A DNA stretch of 64,000 nt from Arthrobacter sp. AFG20 (GTDB lineage: Bacteria > Actinomycetota > Actinomycetes > Actinomycetales > Micrococcaceae), in assembly GCF_002892795.1 (NCBI RefSeq), contig NZ_PJMC01000003.1, positions 309,068-373,067 of the forward strand. Reading direction: 5' to 3'. Numbering within the stretch: the stretch's first letter is position 1; every line of letters begins with the position of its first letter. This document shows, in pieces, positions 48,172-55,879 of this stretch. Below the pieces are notes generated by a model. The model was not told where the DNA came from, searched no databases, and was given only the letters and a program-made list of their open reading frames with translations. The position numbers were made by a program, and so were the translations under genes.

Positions 48172-49185
48172 GTGAAGGCCATGGACGAGTCGCCCCAGGA
48201 CGGTGAACATACACCGGAACTGTTCCGCAACGTGGACGGAGAAACACTCCGGCGCCAGGTGCTGGAGATCATCAGCGATGTCCTGGCAGACTCAGATCCG
48301 CAGAAGGCCTGGGCCAGGGAGCAACTGCTCCACCTGCTGGCGGCCCACATGGACGACCCCGAACAGGCGCTGCTGCACCACCTGATCAGCACCAGGAACG
48401 TCCCCGATTCCTCACATGAGGAATCATCCGAGGATTCTTCCGGGAACACCCCGGCCGCACCGGGAAAGAGGATGCTGCTGACGGCCTTCCAGCCCATCAG
48501 GCAACTGCCGGGCGGAGAAGTGATCGGGGTTGAGGCGCTGGCGCGGTTCGTCAGCCACGAAGGGACCAGCGCAGACGTCTGGTTCCGGGGCGCCGCGGCC
48601 ATGGGACTGGGGCCCGACCTGGAAATCGCAGCACTGCACCTTGCCCTTTCAGCGGCAGGAGAAATTCCGCCACACCTTTTTGCGTCAGTAAACCTCAGCC
48701 CCGCCGCGTGCGCCGATCCCCGCGTTCAGGCACTGATGCTGGGAGGGACCGTCGACCCGGAGCGGATGGTCATCGAAATCATGGGCGACATAACGGACCG
48801 GGACCTGACGGCCCTCACCGCGGTCCTGAGCCCGCTGCGCCAACACGGTGTGCGTCTTGCCGTGGACGGCTCCGGACCGGCCGCCACCTCGGCGAAACAA
48901 ATCCTCCATCTGCTACCGGACATCATCAAAGTCGACTGCGACTTCCTCGCCGGTGCCGTCGCTTCAGGACACCAGCCTGCTACACCCCCCTTCGTTTTTG
49001 CACTGGCCGAGCAGACCGGCGCGACGCTGTCCGCGGAGGGAATCGAGAGCCGCGAAGAACTCGCCGCTGTTGTGGAATTGGGAATCGCCAGAGGCCAGGG
49101 ATACCTCCTCGGCAGGCCCTCAGTGGATCCCCGCGACTGGGCAGCGTGGACCGGCGAAGCCGACCTTGCCGAGGGCCGCGAATAA
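48172..49185 (+). CDS. EAL-domain protein with degenerate catalytic loop
   Basis: This 337-residue protein has an N-terminal helical region of about 90 residues (two possible helices, then an acidic Ser-rich linker) and a C-terminal EAL domain. Visible EAL landmarks in order are VEALARF, SVNLSP, IEIMGD, KVDCDF, AEGIESREEL and RGQGYLLGRP. The usual DDFGTG loop is replaced by AVDGSGPAA, leaving one Asp of the pair. It may bind c-di-GMP without cleaving it. GTG 48172 is chosen (GAGG upstream); ATG 48181 is possible. No GGDEF domain or membrane segment is present. Confidence 0.8.
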   Translation: MKAMDESPQDGEHTPELFRNVDGETLRRQVLEIISDVLADSDPQKAWAREQLLHLLAAHMDDPEQALLHHLISTRNVPDSSHEESSEDSSGNTPAAPGKRMLLTAFQPIRQLPGGEVIGVEALARFVSHEGTSADVWFRGAAAMGLGPDLEIAALHLALSAAGEIPPHLFASVNLSPAACADPRVQALMLGGTVDPERMVIEIMGDITDRDLTALTAVLSPLRQHGVRLAVDGSGPAATSAKQILHLLPDIIKVDCDFLAGAVASGHQPATPPFVFALAEQTGATLSAEGIESREELAAVVELGIARGQGYLLGRPSVDPRDWAAWTGEADLAEGRE

Positions 49186-49209
49186 AAACAGTGCGTACTC
49201 GGTTTTTAT
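49182..49209 (+). terminator. ATAAAAAC/GTTTTTAT hairpin after EAL gene
   Basis: ATAAAAAC at 49182-49189, overlapping the stop codon, pairs with GTTTTTAT at 49202-49209 across a 12-base loop. It is AT-rich, which is rare in this window. It could be a weak terminator or part of the promoter of the following rhamnosidase gene. Confidence 0.35.
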
Positions 49210-49245
49210 CGGCTACTCTTTGAGCACACTTTTCAAGGAGAACCC

Positions 49246-51750
49246 GTGACTGCCGCTACTTCGCCCACCTCAGTCCAGACTGCGCTCCGTCATGCCGCTT
49301 GGATTTCCCCAGTTGAGACGGGCTGCACGGAAGCCGGCAACCGGCCCGCCTACTGGCTCCGGGGTACCTTCGACTGGACTGCCGCCAACCAGAACCCGGA
49401 CACCCCGAACGCTGCGGATGAACGGGCTGTTCTGCATGCCACCGCCCACGGCATCTACGAGCTCTTCGTCAATGGAACGCGCGTTGGCGAGGACGAACTG
49501 ACACCGGGCTTCACGTCCTACCGCAAGCGCCTCCAGGTGCAGCAGTGGGACATCACGGACCTGCTGGTCCGCGGCGAAAACGTCGTTGCCGCACTGCTCT
49601 CGGACGGGTGGTTCCGGGGCCGGCACGGCTTCGAGCGCCGGCCGGACGGCTTCGGCACCGAGACCGCCTTCCTGGCCTCGGTCACCAACGCCCCCGGCAC
49701 GGAGACTTTCCTCAGCACCGGCGAACGCTGGCTTTGCCGCGAAAGCCACATCACCCGCGCCGACCTGATGGACGGGCAGACCACCGATTTCCGCCGCCAC
49801 GAGCCCGCCGGGCTCAGCCCGTCCGGCCCTGCCGGGACAGCGGGAACGACGGCGGAGGGCTGGGTTCCGGTGGTCGGGCCAGCCGGCCTGCTGTATGAAG
49901 ACCGCTCCCGGCTGGTCCTGCCGGCCTCGCCGCCGGCGCGGCGCATCGAGGAGCTGAGGCCCGTCGCTGTGGCAACCCCGGAGCCGGGCATCACCGTCGT
50001 CGATTTCGGGCAGAACATCAACGGCTGGGTCCGGCTGGGCAGCCTGGGGCCGGAAGGGACGCGGACGCTCCTCCGGCACGGCGAAGTCCTGGACAAGGCC
50101 GGGCTGGTTTCCACGGCGAACATCCGCGCCTTCAACTTCGCCACCAAAACGCCCCTGCCCGCCGGACAGGTCGACGAGGCCGTCTCTGCCGGCCGGCCCG
50201 GAGACGTCTTCGAGCCCCGGCACACCACCCACGGCTTCCGCTACGTCCAGGTCGAGGGCCAGCCCGGAACCCTCGCTGCAGAGGACATCACCGCCGTCGT
50301 GGTGCACACACCCCTCGACCGCACGGGCTGGTTTGAATGCAGCGATCCGCGGCTGAACGCCCTGCATGACGCCATCTCCTGGAGCTTCCGCAGCAATGCC
50401 TGCGACGTCCCCACCGACTGCCCGCAGCGGGAGAGGTCGGGCTTCACGGGTGACTGGCAGGTTTTCGTGGACACGGCGGCCCTGATGTTCGATGTGGCCG
50501 CGTTCAGCGAAAAGTGGCTCAGGGATCTCACTGCCGACCAGTGGCCCGACGGGCGGGTGCCCACCGTCGTGCCCAACCCCGCCGGCGACGGCCCCTCCGG
50601 CAACGCCTTCGAAGACATGGCCGCGGGCTCGGCGGGCTGGGGTGACGCTGCCGTGCTCGTCCCGTGGTCGCTCTGGCGCGCCTATGGGGACAAGCTGGCG
50701 CTGGCCCGGGCGTTCCCGTCCATGCGCGGATGGGTCGACTACGCTGCCGCGGCGGCAGCCGGCGCCCGCCATCCGGAACGGTCCGGCCGGCGCCCCGTGC
50801 CGCTGGCGCACGAGAAGTTCCTGTGGGACACCGGCTTCCATTTCGGAGAGTGGCTCGAGCCGGACAGCCCGCCCAACCCGGACCCGTCGCGGGACCACGG
50901 GATCGTCGCCACGGCCTACCTGTTCCGCTCCGCCAGTGTTCTGGCCCGCGCAGCGGAAGCGTTGGGGGACGCGGCCGCGGCAGCAAAATATGGAACCCTG
51001 GCGGAACAGGTGCTGGCCGCCTGGCGGGCGGAGTACCTGGACCACAACGGCATCCTGAGCGAGGAGTCCCAGGGGCACTATGTTCGTGCCCTGGCCTTCG
51101 GCCTTGCGCCGGAAGCTCTTGCGCCCCGGACGGCGGCCCGGCTGGCGGAGCTCATCCGCGGCAACGGGAACCGGCTCGGCACCGGCTTCCTGGCCACTGG
51201 GCTGCTGCTGCCCGTCCTGGCCGACCACGGTTACCTGGACGTCGCCTACGAACTGCTGCTCGCCACGGGGACGCCCTCCTGGCTGGGAATGCTGGAGGCC
51301 GGCGCCACCACCATGTGGGAGTGGTGGGACGGCGTGTCGGAGGAGGGCGCCCGCGGTTCCCTGAACCATTACAGCAAGGGCGCGGTGGGTTCGTTCCTGT
51401 ACACCCACCTGGCCGGCATCCGCCTGCCGGAGGATCCGGCGCCGGAGGAAACCGCCTACCGGCGGGTGACCATCGCCCCGCAGCCCGGCGGCAGCATCAC
51501 GTCGGCGGCCGCCGCCGTCGTAACTCCCCGGGGCCGCATCAGCGTTTCCTGGACGCTTCAGCACGGCCAGTTCACGCTCGAAGTGGACCTGCCCGACGGC
51601 GTTCGGGCCGCCGTCGAACTCCCGGACGGCAGCAGCAGGCCGGTGTTCGGCGGAAGGCATCAATTTTCCTGCCAGCTGGTTGGGCTTGCCGAAACTCACC
51701 TAAATACGGCTCGTTCCGGCAAGCCCGCCCTGCAGCTGGACCGGACTTAG
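49246..51750 (+). CDS. Second GH78 alpha-L-rhamnosidase
   Basis: This is an 834-residue intracellular GH78 enzyme. GTG 49246 has AAGGAG five bases upstream. The plan is as for the other rhamnosidase: N-terminal beta modules (ATAHGIYELFVNGTRVGEDE), a middle jelly-roll with TVVDFGQNINGWVRL, and the barrel with DCPQRERSGFTGD and TMWEWWDG. The catalytic loop is one residue shorter than DCPQRNERLGWTGD in its partner, so the two likely differ in linkage or aglycone preference. Its stop overlaps the convergent hxlA stop (TTAG). It does not have the TTTCA-N5-TGAAA operator. Confidence 0.9.
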   Translation: MTAATSPTSVQTALRHAAWISPVETGCTEAGNRPAYWLRGTFDWTAANQNPDTPNAADERAVLHATAHGIYELFVNGTRVGEDELTPGFTSYRKRLQVQQWDITDLLVRGENVVAALLSDGWFRGRHGFERRPDGFGTETAFLASVTNAPGTETFLSTGERWLCRESHITRADLMDGQTTDFRRHEPAGLSPSGPAGTAGTTAEGWVPVVGPAGLLYEDRSRLVLPASPPARRIEELRPVAVATPEPGITVVDFGQNINGWVRLGSLGPEGTRTLLRHGEVLDKAGLVSTANIRAFNFATKTPLPAGQVDEAVSAGRPGDVFEPRHTTHGFRYVQVEGQPGTLAAEDITAVVVHTPLDRTGWFECSDPRLNALHDAISWSFRSNACDVPTDCPQRERSGFTGDWQVFVDTAALMFDVAAFSEKWLRDLTADQWPDGRVPTVVPNPAGDGPSGNAFEDMAAGSAGWGDAAVLVPWSLWRAYGDKLALARAFPSMRGWVDYAAAAAAGARHPERSGRRPVPLAHEKFLWDTGFHFGEWLEPDSPPNPDPSRDHGIVATAYLFRSASVLARAAEALGDAAAAAKYGTLAEQVLAAWRAEYLDHNGILSEESQGHYVRALAFGLAPEALAPRTAARLAELIRGNGNRLGTGFLATGLLLPVLADHGYLDVAYELLLATGTPSWLGMLEAGATTMWEWWDGVSEEGARGSLNHYSKGAVGSFLYTHLAGIRLPEDPAPEETAYRRVTIAPQPGGSITSAAAAVVTPRGRISVSWTLQHGQFTLEVDLPDGVRAAVELPDGSSRPVFGGRHQFSCQLVGLAETHLNTARSGKPALQLDRT

Positions 51751-52370
51751 ATGATCGCCGCGCGCAGTTCCTTGGCGGCCAGCTCGGGGTCCTCGGCGCT
51801 GTAGATGGCACCGCCGGCGACGGCCACATCGGCGCCCGCCCGCTGGACGGCTTCGATGGTGGAGAGGTTCACGCCACCGGCGACGGAGAACGGGACGCGG
51901 GCTTCCTCGCCGGCGCTCAGCAGCACGTTCAGGTTGTAACCGGGCTGGGCCTGCTCGTCCAGTCCGGCGTGCATCTCGACGAACTTCGCGCCCAGGGCAC
52001 GGACTTCCCTGGCGCGGGTCACCTTGTCCTTGATGCCGATCAGGTCCACAACGACGCCCTTGCTGTGGGCCTTGGCTGCCTTCACGGCGCCGGCGATGGT
52101 GGAATCGTCGGCTGCGCCCAGCACCGTGATCAGGTCGGCACCGGCCTTGAAGGCGATGTCGGCTTCAAGTTCGCCGGCGTCCATCGTCTTGAGGTCCGCG
52201 AAAACGATCTTGTCCGGGTGGGCATTCTTGATGGCGGTAATGGCGGAAAGTCCTTCGCTCTTCACCAGGGGCGTGCCGAGCTCGATGATGTCCACATGCT
52301 CGGCGACCTTGCCGGCAAGTTCGAGGGCGGCTTCGGTGGTGAGGAGGTCGATTGCGACTTGCAGTTTCAT
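51747..52370 (-). CDS. hxlA: 3-hexulose-6-phosphate synthase
   Basis: This enzyme adds formaldehyde to ribulose 5-phosphate, giving D-arabino-3-hexulose 6-phosphate, the fixing step of the ribulose monophosphate pathway. The 207-residue TIM barrel has MKLQVAIDLL, FADLKTMDAGELEAD, VVVDLIGIKDK and VAGGVNLSTIEA, matching the family. It follows hxlB by 77 bases on the same strand. In a bacterium that demethylates sarcosine or methylated aromatics it mainly detoxifies formaldehyde. Confidence 0.93.
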   Translation of the reverse strand: MKLQVAIDLLTTEAALELAGKVAEHVDIIELGTPLVKSEGLSAITAIKNAHPDKIVFADLKTMDAGELEADIAFKAGADLITVLGAADDSTIAGAVKAAKAHSKGVVVDLIGIKDKVTRAREVRALGAKFVEMHAGLDEQAQPGYNLNVLLSAGEEARVPFSVAGGVNLSTIEAVQRAGADVAVAGGAIYSAEDPELAAKELRAAII

Positions 52371-52447
52371 GTGTTTCTTCCTTGATTTTGCGGGGGTTTT
52401 GGTGGATCTGTGGGATTAGGGGCTAGCCGGGTTCGGAACCCGCAGGG

Positions 52448-53062
52448 CTACTCGAGGTTTGCGTGGCGCAGCCAGAGGTCTTCCGCAGCAGCAGCATCCT
52501 CTTCCCAGAGGCTTTGGAACACTGCCTCGGTGGTGGTGAACAGCACCTGTTCGAACAGGCTCCCTGAGTACTGGCGCGAGGCCGCAGACCCGTGGTCCGT
52601 CTTCTGAACGCCCGGGATAACGACGACGGCGGACGCCGCCTCTGCGAGCGGGGAACCGGGGTTGGTGGTGTAGACAGCCACCCGCGCGCCCTGCGCGGCG
52701 GCGGTCTGCGCTGCCTTCACGACGCTCGACGTCGTGCCGGAACCGGAGGCGGCGAGCAGCACGTCCCCGGCGCGGATGGCGGGTGCGGTGGTCTCGCCCA
52801 CCACGTGCACCGTCAGTCCCAGGTGCATGAGCCTCATGGCGGCCATCTTCAGGACGAGGCCGCTGCGGCCCGCGCCGGTGACGAAGATCCGTTCTGCATC
52901 CTTGATTTCCGATGCCAGGGCGGCTACCTGCTCCGGATCCACCCGGGCGGCGGTCCGCTGGATCTCATCCAGGACCAGGAGCTGGTTCCTGGTGACCGAT
53001 GCTGCCGGAACCGTGGTGGACGTTCCCGCCGCGGCGGGAACGGTGTCCGTGATGACACTCAA
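52448..53062 (-). CDS. hxlB: 6-phospho-3-hexuloisomerase
   Basis: This SIS-domain enzyme converts hexulose 6-phosphate to fructose 6-phosphate. The start is TTG 53062 with GAAGGAGG six bases upstream; 204 residues. The SIS fold shows FVTGAGRSGLVLKMAAMRL, LLAASGSGTTSSV and a C-terminal KTDHGSAASRQYSGSLFEQ typical of PHI. It is first in the hxlB-hxlA unit and divergent from the LuxR-type regulator at 53194. Confidence 0.93.
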   Translation of the reverse strand: MSVITDTVPAAAGTSTTVPAASVTRNQLLVLDEIQRTAARVDPEQVAALASEIKDAERIFVTGAGRSGLVLKMAAMRLMHLGLTVHVVGETTAPAIRAGDVLLAASGSGTTSSVVKAAQTAAAQGARVAVYTTNPGSPLAEAASAVVVIPGVQKTDHGSAASRQYSGSLFEQVLFTTTEAVFQSLWEEDAAAAEDLWLRHANLE

Positions 53063-53112
53063 GGGTTACCTCCTTCGGGACGATGTTGCCCTTCCATCTT
53101 CGAACGCTAAAC

Positions 53113-53196
53113 GGGTGGGCACCACGGCATGATCGGACGGTTTTACCCACCCAAAGGGATAGGCACCGCCCCAGATTCCAATACAATGGACGGGTG
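53113..53196 (+). promoter_or_regulatory. hxlB/regulator divergent promoter with leaderless start
   Basis: GGGTGGG at 53113-53119 and CCCACCC at 53146-53152 form an inverted repeat, 27 bp apart, between the divergent genes. On the plus strand, TACAAT at 53182-53187 is a good -10 whose transcription start would fall on or next to the GTG at 53194, suggesting a leaderless mRNA. No clear -35 is seen. Confidence 0.45.
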
Positions 53197-54522
53197 TCCG
53201 CCATCACAGAAGCCACCATCCCTCCCGCCGCCCCCGAGACCGCCGAAGGCCTGAAGCCCCTGCTGGAGGCGATCGCGCGGCTGTCCGCGGCTCCGCTGTC
53301 CCAGATTGCCCAGCGCTTGCACCAGGCCACCCTCCCCTACCTGCCGAGCAGCGCCCTGGTGATCTTCACCGAAGACTGCACGGGCAGGCCGCAGAAGAAG
53401 TCCGGCGACGAGGCCGTCATCAGCCAGGTGTCCATCGCCGAACTGGACGCCATCCGGGCGGCACTTTCAGGAAGCGAAACGTGGCATGGCCGGACACCGA
53501 TCGGCGGGTGGGAGCGCCCTGTCCTTGCCCTCCCGTCGCCCACAAAAGCGCTTCTGGTTCTGGTCGATCCCCAGCCGGTGGCGGGCGAAGCCGGAGCGGG
53601 ACTTTCCGGGCAGGAAGTTCCGGTGCCGTGGCTGGTCCGCTACCTGTGGACCCTCGCGGCCGAGCGTATCCGCGAAAAGGTGGCGGATGCACCGCCGTCG
53701 TACCTCATCGAGTCCCGGGCGGCGTCCGCCGAACGGGTCAGGGTGACGGCGGAGTTGGTGGACCGGCATTCGACGACTCTGGAGACCCTGCTCGCCGCGC
53801 TGCGCTCCCCCTCCCTGGCAGACGAGGTGGCACGGAAGTCCGCCACGGACGTCGCCGCCAAGGCCCTGGTGGAACTGCGGACACTGAACGACCGCACCAC
53901 GGAACTTGTCGAAGAACCTGTTGCCACGGCGTTCCAGCGCCTCCGTGAGGATCTTCGCCCGCTCATGCACTTCAGCGGCATCGACGTCCAGTTCATCGAG
54001 CCGCCGGTCAATGGCCGGGCACTTCCCGGGGAAGTTGCGCATGCTGCCCGCGCCATCGTCCGGGGCCTCGTGCTCGCCATGGTCGAACAGCCGGACGTGC
54101 GGCGCATCCGCACCCAGTGGGATTGCGACGGCGAGAACCTCCTCATCAACGTCCGCGACGACGGCCTGGGCAGCCTGTCCGCCGAGGCGCCCAGCATTGC
54201 CCGTTTGGCGCAACGGGTGGAGGTCCTGGACGGCCGGATGACGATTGACTTGATGCAGGGCTGGGGCGCCGACGTCGCCGTCACCCTTCCGCTGGACCCG
54301 CCCGGGCGCAAGCTGCCCGACGTCGCCGCCTGGAACCTGGGCGACCGCGAACTCGAGGTCCTGCAGCTGCTCGCGGCCGGGCAGCGCAACCGGGCGATCG
54401 CGGCCAAGCTGCACGTCAGCGAGAACACCGTGAAGTTCCACCTCCGCAACATCTACCGCAAGCTCGGCGCCACGTCGCGCACCGAGGCGATCGCCCTGGC
54501 GCATAGCAACGGTCTGCGCTAA
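53194..54522 (+). CDS. Kinase-like ATPase/LuxR fusion regulator
   Basis: This 442-residue protein ends in a LuxR/NarL-type HTH (GDRELEVLQLLAAGQRNRAI, then HVSENTVKFHLRNIYRKLGA). The middle resembles the dimerisation and ATPase modules of NarX/DesK kinases: AELVDRHSTTLETLLAAL where the phospho-His helix should be, and NVRDDGLGSL as G-box. The N-box lacks its Asn (AIVRGLVLAMVEQ). The N-terminal ~180 residues may be a GAF-like sensor. No receiver domain exists, so it may sense and bind DNA directly. It is divergent from hxlB and is its likely regulator. GTG 53194 is chosen over a longer frame crossing the promoter. Confidence 0.8.
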   Translation: MSAITEATIPPAAPETAEGLKPLLEAIARLSAAPLSQIAQRLHQATLPYLPSSALVIFTEDCTGRPQKKSGDEAVISQVSIAELDAIRAALSGSETWHGRTPIGGWERPVLALPSPTKALLVLVDPQPVAGEAGAGLSGQEVPVPWLVRYLWTLAAERIREKVADAPPSYLIESRAASAERVRVTAELVDRHSTTLETLLAALRSPSLADEVARKSATDVAAKALVELRTLNDRTTELVEEPVATAFQRLREDLRPLMHFSGIDVQFIEPPVNGRALPGEVAHAARAIVRGLVLAMVEQPDVRRIRTQWDCDGENLLINVRDDGLGSLSAEAPSIARLAQRVEVLDGRMTIDLMQGWGADVAVTLPLDPPGRKLPDVAAWNLGDRELEVLQLLAAGQRNRAIAAKLHVSENTVKFHLRNIYRKLGATSRTEAIALAHSNGLR

Positions 54523-54550
54523 AAACCGGGCTACCTGCCCTGTAACAGCG

Positions 54551-55210
54551 TCAGCGTCTGCGCGTGAGGGCCGCATAGGAGGTCCGGAGGTGGCCTTCCA
54601 TGAGGGCTCGTGCGCGGTGTTCGTCGCGCTGGGTAATGGCGTCGACGATCATACGGTGGTCCTGGAGGCTGCGGTGGAGCTCATCCGGGGAGTAGTACTG
54701 GAAAGACCCGGACATCAGGGGTGCGAGGGCCAGGTCTTTGGCGATGTTGAACAGCCGGGGTGAGGCTGCTGATTCGAGGATGAGCAGATGGAGTTCGTGG
54801 TTAAGTTCGGCGATTTCCGCCCGGTAGCCGTCCGCCTGGTTGGCGGCGATGCTATCCATGCGGTCACACAGCCGGTTCAGCTCCTCAAGCTGGGAGTCTG
54901 ACCGGCTGTGTGCCGCAAGGCCGGCGGCGTGGGATTCCAGCAGTGCCCTGATGGACATCACTTCTGCCGCATCGGTGTTGGTCCACTCGGCGACGAAGAC
55001 GCCGCGGTTGGGGGATACGACGACGAGTCCCTCGTCGGCGAGTTCGCGGAGGACGGCCCGGATCGGGGTGCGGCTGATCGCGTATTCGGCGCAAAGGCCC
55101 CGTTCAGTGAGATGGCTGCCGGGAGGGAGCCTGCCGGTGGTGATCTTGGCGCGCAGATCCTCCAAGACGTCCTGACGCTGCGTGTCCATCACCCTCCCGA
55201 GACCCGTCAT
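54551..55210 (-). CDS. GntR-family (FCD) regulator
   Basis: This 219-residue regulator has a winged helix ERGLCAEYAISRTPIRAVLR and an FCD domain with ligands in ELNHELHLLI, LQDHRMIVDAI and MEGHLRTSYAA. It is the last gene of the dehydrogenase-MFS-RraA unit, 39 bases after the aldolase, so it is likely autoregulated with them. Its operator could be the TCAAG-N7-CTTGA palindrome at 58177. Confidence 0.84.
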   Translation of the reverse strand: MTGLGRVMDTQRQDVLEDLRAKITTGRLPPGSHLTERGLCAEYAISRTPIRAVLRELADEGLVVVSPNRGVFVAEWTNTDAAEVMSIRALLESHAAGLAAHSRSDSQLEELNRLCDRMDSIAANQADGYRAEIAELNHELHLLILESAASPRLFNIAKDLALAPLMSGSFQYYSPDELHRSLQDHRMIVDAITQRDEHRARALMEGHLRTSYAALTRRR

Positions 55211-55249
55211 GATCTCAGCGGACCACGATGCTACCTGTCCAGCTTATTA

Positions 55250-55879
55250 TCACGGCTGGGTGAGGCCGAGCAGGTCCAGGGTGGTGGCGCCTTCGCGGAT
55301 CCGGGCGCGCATGGCTTCTTCCTTGAGTTCCCGCTGTTCGGCTGAACTGAGGGCGGTGTTGACGTCGGCCGCCAGGACCCTGACCAGGCCGTCCGCGTCC
55401 CCGACAAGGACATCCCCGGGGTGGATCAGCACGCCGCCGATAGTGACGGGAACGTTGACCCTGCCTTTCTGGACTTTCGTGGTCTTGCGGATGCACACGC
55501 CGCGGGTGAAGACGGGGAAGCCTGAGGCGATGATTTCCTGGCTGTCACGCACCGCACCGTCGATGACGAGCCCGGCCAGGCCGCGTTCCTGGGCGGCCAG
55601 GGTGAGTACGTCCCCCCACGGGCCCGCCTGGGTGTAGCCCTTGGCGTCGACGACGAGGATGTCGCCTTCGCCGGCTTCAAGGAGTGCGACGTGGATGAAC
55701 CAGTTGTCACCGGGTTCCAGGTCAAGTGTTACCGCCCGCCCTGCGACTTTGGTTTTCGGGTCCAGCGGCTTGATAGCGGGATCGATGGCGCCGCGCTGGC
55801 CGTTGGCTTCGTAGACGGTGGCCGCCCCCAACTGTGCCAGTCGGGTGATGCGGGTGTCCGTGGTTTCGATGGTGGTCAT
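55250..55879 (-). CDS. RraA-family aldolase (HMG/CHA aldolase type)
   Basis: This 209-residue protein belongs to the RraA/4-hydroxy-4-methyl-2-oxoglutarate aldolase family. Such aldolases split 4-hydroxy-2-oxoacids such as 4-carboxy-4-hydroxy-2-oxoadipate to pyruvate and oxaloacetate, often at the end of gallate or protocatechuate 4,5-cleavage. Active-site features are VVDAKGYTQAGPWGDVL and LVIDGAVRDSQEI (conserved Arg-Asp), and HPGDVLVGDADGLV. It overlaps the MFS gene by ATGA. RNase-E inhibition by RraA is not relevant here; the aldolase role is inferred from the catabolic neighbours. Confidence 0.82.
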   Translation of the reverse strand: MTTIETTDTRITRLAQLGAATVYEANGQRGAIDPAIKPLDPKTKVAGRAVTLDLEPGDNWFIHVALLEAGEGDILVVDAKGYTQAGPWGDVLTLAAQERGLAGLVIDGAVRDSQEIIASGFPVFTRGVCIRKTTKVQKGRVNVPVTIGGVLIHPGDVLVGDADGLVRVLAADVNTALSSAEQRELKEEAMRARIREGATTLDLLGLTQP

